A stretch of 64,000 nt of DNA from the NCBI GenBank assembly GCA_014218235.1, contig CM024755.1, positions 160,573,941 to 160,637,940 on the forward strand, given 5' to 3'. Positions 45,013 to 54,386 of the stretch are shown here, one piece after another; position 1 is the stretch's first letter, and each line of letters begins with the position of its first letter. The position numbers and the translations under genes were made by a program. This stretch comes from Colocasia esculenta (taxonomy: Eukaryota > Streptophyta > Magnoliopsida > Alismatales > Araceae). The notes under the pieces are model-generated. The model worked only from the letters and a program-made list of their open reading frames with translations, had not been told where the DNA came from and ran no database searches.

Positions 45013-45064
45013 CAGATCATAGTATGGTTTGTTGTGCTATCCACAAGATCATGCTATGAGTCTG
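45013..45064 (+). ncRNA. Hairpin 4 of the D leader array
   Basis: Core 45029-45047. The strand 45013-45028 pairs with 45048-45064 over 16 base pairs, including two G-U pairs and one bulged G at 45060. Confidence 0.7.
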
Positions 45065-45203
45065 TAAGATTCTGATCCCCACTAGGAGACCATCGGAGTC
45101 TCCCATTCTGTATATCTGAGGGTTGCACAGTCTGTCGAAAAATAGTGGGAGATAATCTTGATTAAAGTCCTAATCTAGATTTAATTATTATTATGAACAT
45201 CTG

Positions 45204-45230
45204 CTAATTGTGTTTACATTTCCTTTATAG
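45204..45230 (+). promoter_or_regulatory. Candidate branch point and 3' splice site before D gag
   Basis: CTAAT (45204-45208) could be a branch point; a pyrimidine-rich run then ends in TTTATAG at 45230, six bases before the gag ATG at 45237. It would pair with the donor after 42944. Confidence 0.4.
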
Positions 45231-45236
45231 GCAAAA

Positions 45237-46079
45237 ATGTCATCAAGTAACCCACTCCGTGGCATACTGGATGTCAACAAATTGACAGGCCCGAACTACT
45301 CGGATTGGCTCAGGAACCTGAAGATTGTCCTCAGGTCTGAGCGCATTGCCTATGTCCTGGAAGGTGAGATCCCCGCTGAACCACCTCTAGATGCACCTGA
45401 AGGGGAAACACTTGAATTTACGAAGTGGAAGGAGGATTCCACTCTAGCCCAATGCTACATGCTTGCCTCAATGAGCAATGAGTTGCAAAGGCAGCATGAG
45501 AACATGGATGCTAGATCCATCATGCAGCACTTGCAAGAGCTCTTTGAAGAGCAGAGCAGGGTGGAGAGATATGAGATATCCAAGGCCCTGTTCAGAGCTC
45601 GCATGGCAGAGGGGTCTTCAGTACAGACTCATGTGCTGAAGATGATAGAGTGGATTGAGAGGCTCGAGGGGCTTGGTTTTCTCTTGACAAGGAACTGAGC
45701 ACGGACCTCATTCTCCAGTCACTTCCAGATTCATATTCCCAGTTCATTGTAAACTTTACAATGAACAAGATTGAGGTGAGTTTAGCTGAGATGCTCAACA
45801 TGCTGAAGACTGCTGAGGGCAACCTTAAGAAGGAAAAGCCCACTGTTCTCATGGTTGGAAAGTCCAATAAGAAGAAGAGGAGAGCAGCAAGCCTTTAAGA
45901 AAGGCAATGCAAAGAAGCAGTCCAAGCAGAAGCAAAATAAGGACATAAGCAAAGGAGAAGAAAAGGGCGAGTGTGTCCACTGCAAGAAGAAGGGCCACTG
46001 GAAAAGAAATTTCAAGGACTACCTTGCAACGAAGGCTCAGAAGAAGCAGAAGCTTGGCGAAGCTTCAGTATCTATATGA
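45237..46079 (+). pseudogene. Element D Gag (broken)
   Basis: The ATG at 45237 opens MSSSNPLRGILDVNKLTG followed by the copia Gag motif NYSDWLRNLKIVL. A frameshift near 45680 leads to ELSTDLILQSLP, and another near 45890 to the zinc knuckle frame. The knuckle at 45972-46013 reads CVHCKKKGHWKRNF, with Phe replacing the fourth Cys. Ends at 46079. Confidence 0.87.
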
Positions 46080-47440
46080 TAGATCTTCACTTGTCTTTTA
46101 GAGATTCTACATCTTGGGTTTTAGACACTGGATGTGCTTCTCATGTCTGCAATGATGTGCAGGTGTTGACAAGTAGAAGGAAGCTGAGCAAGGGCGAGGT
46201 GAACTTGAGGCTTGGAAACGGCGCAAGTGTTGCTGCACATACTGTGGGGACAGTGAAGCTCAAGTTACCCTCAGGAGATTTACTTTCATTAGATGATTGC
46301 TATTTTGCCTAGCATTATTAAGAACATTGTTTGTTTCTTATTTAGACAGAATTGGATACAAGTTTACCATTGAGAACAATAGTTGTTCAGTTTATTTGAG
46401 AAATAAACTAGTTGCTTTAGCAAATTGATAAATGATTTGTATCTACTTGATGTTTCTTATGCAAATCTCCATGTTGATGTTTCTCCTAAGAGAAGTAAGA
46501 ATAATGTGAACACTGCCTACTTGTGGCATTCTAGGCTTGGTCACATTGGTGAGAATAGGCTTCAAAAGTTGCATAAGAATGGATACTTGGATCCATTTGA
46601 TTATGAATCATATGCAACTTGCGAATCTTTTTTAATGGGTAAGTTGACCAAATCTTCATTTAGTGGACATGGAGATAGGGCCAAGGACATATTGGAACTA
46701 ATACACTCGGATGTATGTGGTCCAATGTCTACCCAAGCCAAGGGTGGCTACTCATACTTCATTACATTCACAGATGACTACTCAAGGTTCGGATTTGTTT
46801 ATTAATGAAGTACAAATCTGAAGCTTTTGGAAGTTCCAAGAATTCAAGAATGAAGTTGAGAAGCAAACTGGAAAGGTATTAAAATCCTACGGTCAGACCG
46901 AGGAGGTGAATACTTGAGTACAGAGTTCACACAATTCTTAAAGGATAATGGTATCCTTTCTCAATGGACTCCTCCCTATACACCACAGATGAATGGTGTA
47001 TCGGAAAGGAGGAATCGCACCTTGTTGGACATGGTACGATCCATGATGAGCCGTTCGCAGTTACCAGTTTCCCTATGGGGATATGCGCTAGAGTCAGCGA
47101 CATATCTACTGAACAGGGTTCCCAGTAAATCTGTGTCTTCTACTCCATATGAGATATGGAAGGGTAGAAAGCCTGATTTTAAACATGTTAAAATCTGGGG
47201 CTGTCCTGCCCACGTGAAGAGACACGACCCAGATAAACTGGAATCCAGAACCGATAAGTGCAGGTTTGTTGGATACCCAAAAGAAACGTTTGGGTACTAC
47301 TTTTACCATCCTGGTGAACAAAGAGTGTTTGTCGCTAGGAGAGCTATCTTCTTGGAAGAGGAGTTCCTTACCCAAGAGGACAGTGGGAGTAAGGTAGATC
47401 TAGAAGAGGTTCTAGATCCACAAACTGTGCAAAGTCCACT
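46080..47440 (+). pseudogene. Element D protease and integrase (broken)
   Basis: The protease active site VLDTGCASHVC is at about 46118-46150 (Asp codon 46124-46126). The frame stops at 46312. Integrase resumes at 46425 with LWHSRLGHIGENRL and CESF (46620-46631), where the last Cys of the HHCC finger is Phe. Core motifs are LIHSDVCGP and FTDDYSRF, with a stop at 46803. After a frameshift, RSDRGGEY-like text comes first, then the intact long frame from 46914 with NGVSERRNRTLLDMV and TPYEIWKGRKP. Confidence 0.86.
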
Positions 47441-48263
47441 AGTTGAAACATCGGTTCCGGAACCTATTCAGAAATATACACACATTCAGCGTAGGTCTGG
47501 TAGAGTACTTAGACAGCCTGAAAGATATGTTGGACATATCAGTGAAGGCATGTCTTATAATGAGGATGATGATCCAAAGACCTACCAAGAGGCTATTGAT
47601 AGTCCTCAGTCAGGGAAATGGCGAGATGCCATGAATTCTGAGATGCAGTCCATGTACACCAACCAAGTTTGGAACTTGGTAAACTTGCCTGAAGGTATTG
47701 TACCTATTGGGTGCAAGTGGATCTTTAAGAGAAAGATCGGTGCAGATGGACAGATCGACACTTATAAGGCAAGGTTGGTGGCAAAGGGGTATCATCAAAG
47801 GCAAGGAATTGACTATGACGAAACTTTCTCACCAGTTGCCATGATAAAGTCGATCAGAATTCTTCTCGCCATTGCTGCATACTTTGATTACGAGATCTGG
47901 CAGATGGATGTAAAGACTGCTTTCCTCAATGGAAACATTGAGGAAGAAGTGTATATGATACAGCCTGAGGGTTTTACATCCAAAGAGTGTCCAGATAAAG
48001 TATGCAAGCTTCAAAGGTCCATCTATGGATTGAAGTAGCTTCTCGTAGTTGGAACATAAGGTTTGATGAGGCTATCAAATCTTATGACTTCATTAAGAAT
48101 GAAGATGAACCATGTGTGTATAAGAAAATCAGTGGGAGTGCTATCACTTTTCTCATACTTTACGTTGATGACATCTTGCTCATTGGGAATGATGTAGGGA
48201 TGTTATCATCAGTAAAGGTTTGGTTGTCAAAGAACTTCTCCATGAAGGATTTGGGAGAGGCAT
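47441..48263 (+). pseudogene. Element D reverse transcriptase, 5' part
   Basis: Same frame as the integrase C-terminus to 48038. Motifs: TYQEAIDSPQSGKWRDAM, MYTNQVWNLV, IGCKWIFKRK, QMDVKTAFLNG and RSIYGLK. A one-base deletion at about 48035 turns the following Gln into a stop. The frame then continues as ASRSWNIRFDEAI with the catalytic LYVDDILLIGND near 48161. At 48263 the sequence is split by solo LTR E; it resumes at 51021. Confidence 0.88.
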
Positions 48264-51015
48264 TGTAAGACCTGGCTTCCCGGATTTCTTTCCGGTGTCC
48301 TGGATGACTGGTGTCGTGTCGGGCACAGTCATCCATGTCGTGACAGGGAGGTCTGTCGCATTCTTGTCGTGCCCTGGGTTGCCGTCGCATTCTTGTCGCG
48401 ACCGATCAACGGGTCGTGACAGTGTTTTTGTCGTGTTGCGTTGACCGGTCGTCTGACGCCTGTCAAAGTGCAGGCGTGTCAGTCTGGCCTGTCGGGTTGT
48501 CGCGGCGCCCTGTTGGGGGCGCGTTCTGGTCGCGGTCCGTTGACCTGTCGCGTTAAGGTTCGTAACGCGAATGGGCGGGCCATCGCGTTCTGGGTGCCGG
48601 GCGCTTAAGGCGTACCGGCTACCCCTTCCCCCTCTCTCTTCTTCTTCCCTTCTCCCTCTCCCTCCGGCGACCTCTTCCTCCCCTCTTCTCCCCTTTGTGT
48701 GTTTCAGGAGAGGAGGAGGGCCGTGCGTGGTGTCTCGGCGTCGTGGAGCGTGCGTGGAGCGAGGAGGAGGTGTTCTTTCCTACGAGAAGGGCCCTACGGG
48801 GTTCGGTTCTTCGTTTAAGGTAGGGATTTCTTGTGCCCTTCCCAATCCGGGTGGATCGGGAGTCCTCGGGGGTTTGTAGATAGTCTTACAGCTTTCCCCA
48901 TGCTCCCCTCCCCCGTGTGTGCATGTTGTATGGTTTGTGGGCGGCCTGGGATTGAGGATCCCGCGGTCTGCCTCACGGCTGATGTCGCGGCCGTGCAAGG
49001 CGCCGCGACATCAGCAGAGGCGTCGCCCCGGTCGGGTGCGACCTTATCGCGGCGCGCTGGACGACCGCGATAAGGATCGCTGTCGCGACCTGGTTTCCCG
49101 TCGCGACAGGGTTGCTGTCGCGACGCGCCGCCCCGTCGCGTTAGGCTGTCGCGGTGCCCTTGGGGGTCGCGACAGTGCCTGAGGGCGCCTCGGGTGCTTC
49201 CGTGGTCCGGTTGTGTGTCGGCGTGTGCCCCAGGGCAGGCTTTGCCCTTAGGACCTTCTGGTAGGGAACGCGGCAGGTTGCCTCCCTGCGTTCAGTGACC
49301 GAAGGTGACACCTTCGTGGTCGTGTCGGCCTGGCAATGCGCCAGGAGGGTCGCGTCTGTCTAACAATCGATTGTCTGGACAATCGATTGTTAGCAGCGAC
49401 GGGCTTTCTGTACTTCTGGTAGTGCTCTGAGGTTTTGGCTCACTCGTGCGTGTTTGCTTGGCCGACGACCCTTTGAGGGTCTGTGCGTGCCTCTCGCTTG
49501 CTGGGCTCATCGTGTGCTACGAGCCAGTAGTTCGGCGTAGTTTCTGTGGTGGTTGCCCCACCAGTTCTCTTTTCGCCCGGTGCTCTGCACTTGAGGGCTT
49601 GTCCCATTTAGAGGTTGTCTCCGTTTCCTGGGACCCCCATCCTCGGGGAGCCTGTTGAGGGAGTACTCCGGGCTACGAGTGTGCTCGAGTTGGCAGCCCA
49701 CGTGAGCGGACTCTGAGCTGAGGGGAAAATGAGGTTTGGGCAGCGGCGATGAGTCGTTTGTAGAGCTCTCTTGTCTGGGTCTGGGACGTCGAGGTTTTGG
49801 AGTGCCTGATGCAGACCAGATAGTCCTTTGTCTCACTGCCTCTCTCTGCGTTGGTTCCGGAGCCACGTAGTGGTGCTAGGCGTGAGGCCGCAGCTTGGCC
49901 AGGCTGCGGTGTTGCGTGTGTTGTGTGTTTCTGTGGCGGCTCTGTCTCGCCCTTGCGCGGGGGCGGAAGCAAGAGCTAGGCTAGCGAGCAGAGCGGGTGG
50001 ACTGCGCGTCCCCCTCTTGGCTGCTAGCGGCGGTGGCTTGGTTGCTGTTGTGTGACGACGTTTTCTCCTCACGACGTTTCCAAGTGTTCCTCGTTGCCCG
50101 AGCTTGCACGGTGGTTATAGCCCGGCTGTGCCTAGTTTCCGTGGGCGTCGTGGTCTGGCCTTGGGCAGACCCGTGCTTCTGGTGGTTCCCGCTTCGATGT
50201 TCTCTCGGTTCCGCGGTCCCATTCTTGGGTGCCAGCCCGTGATGACACCGGCGTGTGTAGCTTCCCGACCTGGCGGTGTGTCCGGGGTCCGGGGTGGTTC
50301 TCCTTGTGGGCCCTCGACCTTGTAGAGGTCTGAGGTGGCCGTGCTTGCGGTGAGACGTCATTCTCACTTGGTTGTTCCGTGGTCTCGGTAGGTGTGCCGA
50401 GCGCTGCTTCCGCTTTGTGCTTGACTCTGTTGGTTTCTGCGGGAGTCATGTGTGTTGCCCGACCTCGGTTGGTGGTCGTGGCGTTGCGATGTTCTCTTCC
50501 GTTGCTCAGTAGTACCATGCTGTAGGTGTTACTCGCTTTACAGTTTTCTAGTGTAGTTTCCTGTTTTCGGAGTTCCTACTGCTCTGGCTGGTGAGGGACT
50601 GGTAATCCCTACTGGGCCTTGTTCGCGAGGCTCACCCCCCTACTTCCTTCAGCTAGGGGCTCGTCGTCGCGGGAGCTCGGTGTCGGACGGGTTACGGAGG
50701 CGGCTGTGGCGCCGTGTTGTTGTCAGCAGCAGTGAGAGCGAGTGTTGTGAGCTCTTGTAGCCGAGTGAGCTGAGAGCTGTGTTTTGCAAGTTCTCGGGGT
50801 ATGCCCCTTAAGGACTGCACCTTTCTTCTTGTACCTGTGCTTTTGCTTGGGACGCGTTGTACAACCCTTTTGTATAATGTACAGATTGTTATAGTTATTG
50901 GAATTCAGTACATATCTCACTAGACTTGTTCATATACCCTTTCGGATCTTCGGATCCGTGGTGGCGACGCGAATTTTGGGCCCCTGGCGGGGGGTCGGGA
51001 GGTCGGGTCGTTACA
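48264..51015. mobile_element. Solo LTR E inserted in element D (chromovirus-type)
   Basis: 2752 bp starting TGTAAGACCTGG and ending GGGTCGTTACA. It is flanked by ggcat (48259-48263) and gacat (51016-51020), a 5-bp duplication with one transition. Removing it restores the D reading DLGEA then YVLGIRIYRDR. No internal coding region exists, so it is the product of LTR-LTR recombination. Its ends resemble Tekay/Del LTRs (TGTAA...GTCGTTACA). The sequence is GC-rich with many tgtcgcg/cgcgaca motifs (48300-49180). ORFs in it have no domains. Confidence 0.85.
49361..49392. repeat. 32-bp near-perfect palindrome in solo LTR E
   Basis: Two 15-bp arms (taacaatcgattgtc and gacaatcgattgtta) are exact inverted copies around two bases (tg). 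Each arm contains the self-complementary caatcgattg. Confidence 0.9.
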
Positions 51016-51900
51016 GACATCCTACGTATTGGGAATACGTATCTATAGATATAGATCTAAGAGGATGCTTGTTTTGACCCAATCCATGTACATAGATACC
51101 ATTGTCAAAAGGTTTGGCATGGAAAATTCCAGAGAGGTCTCATACCAATGAGACATGGGATTAATCTCTCTAAGGAGCAGTCTCCTAAGACTCCTGAAGA
51201 GAGGGCAGTCATGGATAGAGTCCCCTATGCTTCGGCTATAGGGTCTATCATGTATGCCATGCTATGTACAAGGCCTGATGTAGCATTTGCTCTAAGTGTT
51301 ACGAGCAGATATCAGGCAAATCCAGGTGAAACACACTGGATGGCAGTGAAATATCCTTAAGTACTTGAGAAGGACTAAGGATATATTTCTGGTTTATGGA
51401 GGAGGGGACTTGAAACTTTGGGCATATACTGACTCGAGTTTCCAGTCATCCAGATGATAGCAAGTCTACATCTGGGTTTGTGTTCACCTTAAACGGAGGT
51501 GCAGTAAGCTGGAAGAGTTCCAAGCAAGAAACCACTGCAAACTCGACGACAGAAGCTGAGTACATTGCTGCAGCTGAAACCGCCAGGAGGCATGTGGATG
51601 AAGAAATTCATCACCGACCTTGGTCTGGTGCCGGGTGACTCTGATCCGATCCCATTGCTGTGTGACAACAATGGGGCCATTATGCAAGCGAAAGAGCCGC
51701 GGTCTCATCAGAAGTCGAAGCACATTCTGAGGTGATTTCACCTGATCAGGGAGATTATCACTAGAGGAGATGTACTGGTGGAAAGAGTTCCTTCAGTTGA
51801 CAACATTACAGATCCACTGACGAAGCCTCTGACTCAAATGTGTTTGAGCGCCACCTAGAGTCTATGGTTAAAACATAAGGTGATTGGCTTTAGTCCAAGT
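51016..51900 (+). pseudogene. Element D reverse transcriptase 3' part and RNase H (broken)
   Basis: Resumes after solo LTR E with SMYIDTIVKRFGMENS, then PYASAIGSIMYAML and TRPDVAFALSVTSRYQ (frame 51148-51360). RNase H follows in several frames: STSGFVFTLNGGAVSWKSSK, TEAEYIAA, CDNNGAIMQAKEP, and the end VERVPSVDNITDPLTKPL. Small deletions relative to 41077-41559 are visible at about 51447 and 51585. A polypurine tract ends at 51907. Confidence 0.85.
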
Positions 51901-51907
51901 GGGAGAT

Positions 51908-53397
51908 TGTTAGTTATGGGTGTCCTCAAGCCAATCATAACTTGTACATCTTGTTCTTTAATAATAATAATAAGGCTTTTATATTCATTATGTGTAATTC
52001 GTTTATCGTTTCGTTATGAAGTCATGAATATGCGCAATGGATACTAATTATGATGAGATCATAACAATGGGATTAATGTCCTTTAAACGCATATTCTTAA
52101 TTGTTCCTAGTCGGAGGATATTCGAGAAGGACATCGAATATCCAGTTAGACTAGTACATGTTGCACCTGCTCATATGATGAGGGTGACTGGTCTCATAGT
52201 CACTTGTGTGGAGACACTAAGGTGAATCTGTAGGTGCTCATTGGAGAATGAGTTTCACTGAACTGATCCGTTATGAATCGCTGGATGGTAATGTTACCTA
52301 ACTGTCAACCAGCTAGATTCATTGTCACAGTGGCGTGATTGGTCCTTAGACCTGAGACACCAAGGACACTTGTTGGTGGACTTCTATATTTTGACCTTAA
52401 CTTATAGATCTCTAGCCATGGGTCTTAATCAGTTAAGTGTTCGATCTAGCGGAATACCTTCGAAGGTGATTGTGTGGTCAACATGGGATCGCTCGCTCTC
52501 GGTAATAAGAGAGTGAATGCTCTAGGAAAGATGCCTAATAGTCTCTGGCCAGGGCATGACTACTTATCAGAAAAGGAGTTTTCTGATATTGTTATGCGGC
52601 ATCTAATCCAAGTGAGTGCGCGTATTAGGGTTTGACAGTTGACCATACCCTACTGCACTCGAGAGCATTGTATGAGCGAAGGATTATAGTCACGTGGTAT
52701 CTGTTGACACAAAGGTTCCTTGAATGGGTTGCTGAACCCCAATGCTTTCCAGGATCAAGTGGTGTTGCTTGGCACCCAACTTGATTGGAAGCCCGTTCAA
52801 TTATCGTGAGACGATAATTGATTGTGTAATTAATTAATGAGATATTAATTAATTACAGTAAGTCAATAAAGAGTTATTGGGCTTAATGGGCTGAAAACTG
52901 GACTAGCACTTTGGCCTAGAGGGTCACACGCAATAGAGTTCCGAGCAGACTGGGAAGGATGGTCGTTATAGACACCTAGGTTTTTGTGAAAAACTGCAGT
53001 GTCTATAAATATACGTGGAGAGTTAAACCCTGGCCCAAGCTACATGCTCTCTCTCTGGCCGCCACCTCCTCTCTCTCTCCCTGGGCGCCCCCACCTTCTC
53101 TCTCTCCTCTCTCTGGTACATGGTGGAGTTGAGATCCGGGAGTCGCGTGGAGAACGAGGAGATCCCGTCTGCGTCCGGAGCTCGCGTGGATATGTTTAGA
53201 GGCCGGACACCTGAACGGCTTGAAGCACCAGCGCCTCCAGCGCTACCTCCTCCCCGGATTCGGGAGTTTCGCAACCCCGCAAAGGTAAAGATCGGATCTT
53301 CCTACGCGCGGGTTCTCCATTTTTGTTCGATTCCGACCACTGGCCGATATCTACCTGAGGGATCGCGTTTTCGCTGTGCTCTGATCGATTCCTTACA
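51908..53397 (+). repeat. Element D second LTR
   Basis: 1490 bp, TGTTAGTTATGG...TTCCTTACA, co-linear with 41560-43059. The TATA box (53004-53011), ATG (53120) and donor-like AAAG|GTAAAG (after 53284) are all kept. Confidence 0.93.
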
Positions 53398-53553
53398 GAG
53401 AAAACATCCAGAGATTTCCCTTCCCGCCGACGTGGTATTTTTCGCCAATCGTAAATTCCGAGCCTACCACGTAATTCCCGTATGGGCTTAGTTTGCTATT
53501 GGTTCTATTGTAATTCCTGCGCGGAGCCCCGACCTCTTCCGAGCCTTCACCAT
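53398..53553. other. Short segment between elements D and F
   Basis: Open for about 30 codons from 53398 (a neat frame ending RAYHVIPVWA at 53491) but without a recognised domain. It may be part of F upstream of its protease or older target DNA. Confidence 0.35.
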
Positions 53554-53809
53554 CTTTTCTCCACCTCTATCGGCTTAGTTTGCTCCGCCGTCTCGTGCCT
53601 TCTGTCATCATCATCAGAATCAGGCGCATACTCCGGAACTATTGGTTCTTTTACTTTAATGGAATTTACATAACATTGGCGGGCCTCCGCCTAACTTCCG
53701 ACGACCTCCCCAATCCCACCGGGGGTCTGGAATTTTAATTTATGGCGGTAGGTTGAAGGCACCCTCCCAACTTCCCCAACAGGCCCCGGCCGAAGATCGC
53801 GTTGTAGGC
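53554..53809 (-). repeat. Inverted duplication, left arm (F protease region)
   Basis: Reverse-complement copy of 54130-54386, from cttttctccacctctatc to gcgttgtaggc, with scattered mismatches. The arms are separated by 320 bp, so a transcript could fold into a long hairpin. Confidence 0.88.
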
Positions 53810-54366
53810 GTCATCACTTTTTCGGACGAGGATGTTGTCGAGCTTAGTCTTCCCCACGACGACGCGTTAGTGATCCACGCGGACGTCGATGGGTATGATG
53901 TACATCGTATCCTTGTTGATAATGGAGCGACACCCGACGTCCTTTTTATGATTGTTTCCTTAAAATGACCAACCTGAGCACGGAGCTCAAATCGGTCGTT
54001 ACTCCATTGTTCGGTTTCAACGGGACGCCCGTGAATGCCGAGGGGTCAGTTAAGCAAAAAGTAACTCTGGGCACCCGACCACGCCATGTAACGGTTGAGG
54101 TCGACTTCCTCATCGTAAAAGTAAAGTCGGCCTACAACGCGATCTTCGGCCGGGGCCTGTTGGGGAAGTTGGGGGGGGTGCCTTCAACCTACCACCAGAA
54201 ATTAAAATTCCTGACCCCCGGTGGGATTGGGGAGGTCGTTGGAAGTCATGCCGAGGCCCACCAATGTTATGTAAATTCCATTAAATCAAAAGAACCAATA
54301 GTTCCAGAGTATGCGCCTGATTCTGATGATGATGACAGAAGGCACGAGCCGGCAGAGCAAACTTAG
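53790..54366 (+). pseudogene. Element F protease (broken)
   Basis: VVGVITFSDEDVVELSLPH and RILVDNGATPDVLF carry the aspartic-protease DNGA motif (about 53918-53930). A frameshift or stop at about 53968 is followed by the frame 53965-54366, with TPLFGFNGTPVNAEG, TVEVDFLIVK and SAYNAIFGRGLLGKL, the usual second half. The last part overlaps the right arm of the inverted duplication. Confidence 0.85.
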
Positions 54367-54386
54367 CTGATAGAGGTGGAGAAAAG
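54130..54386 (+). repeat. Inverted duplication, right arm (F protease region)
   Basis: Partner of 53554-53809. It is in the correct coding context (YNAIFGRG... to the acidic linker), so this is the original and the left arm the copy. Confidence 0.88.

Larger units (their letters stand above)
44728..45064 (+). ncRNA. Array of four covarying hairpins in the D leader
   Basis: Four stem-loops at 44728-44780, 44832-44869, 44908-44955 and 45013-45064 share an identical 19-nt apical core, TTGTTGTGCTATCCACAAG. The core can form a 5-bp stem TTGTG/CACAA with loop CTATC, plus a constant TTG bulge opposite G. The basal stems differ in sequence in all four but remain complementary, which argues for selection on structure. 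Core spacings are 96, 81 and 107 bases. The array sits between the primer site and gag. Function unknown; packaging, dimerisation or translational control are options. Confidence 0.7.
41077..53397 (+). mobile_element. Ty1-copia element D, tandem internal-LTR-internal-LTR form
   Basis: The order is a truncated RNase H plus polypurine tract (41077-41559), LTR (41560-43059), a complete internal region with gag-pol (43060-51907, split by solo LTR E) and a second LTR (51908-53397). The truncated RNase H is nearly identical to 51430-51900. Such a tandem with a shared LTR arises by unequal recombination between LTRs or internal regions of related copies. The bases after the last LTR are gagaa, but no matching duplication can exist on the left because that end is truncated. 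Sub-lineage unassigned. Confidence 0.88.

Noticed and set aside
44728..45064. Hairpin array as a CRISPR or simple tandem repeat
   Set aside because: Spacing is uneven, flanks are unrelated in sequence but complementary around each core, and context is a retrotransposon leader.
48571..50518. Frames of 60-130 codons inside solo LTR E
   Set aside because: GC-rich LTR; overlapping frames on both strands, none with a domain.
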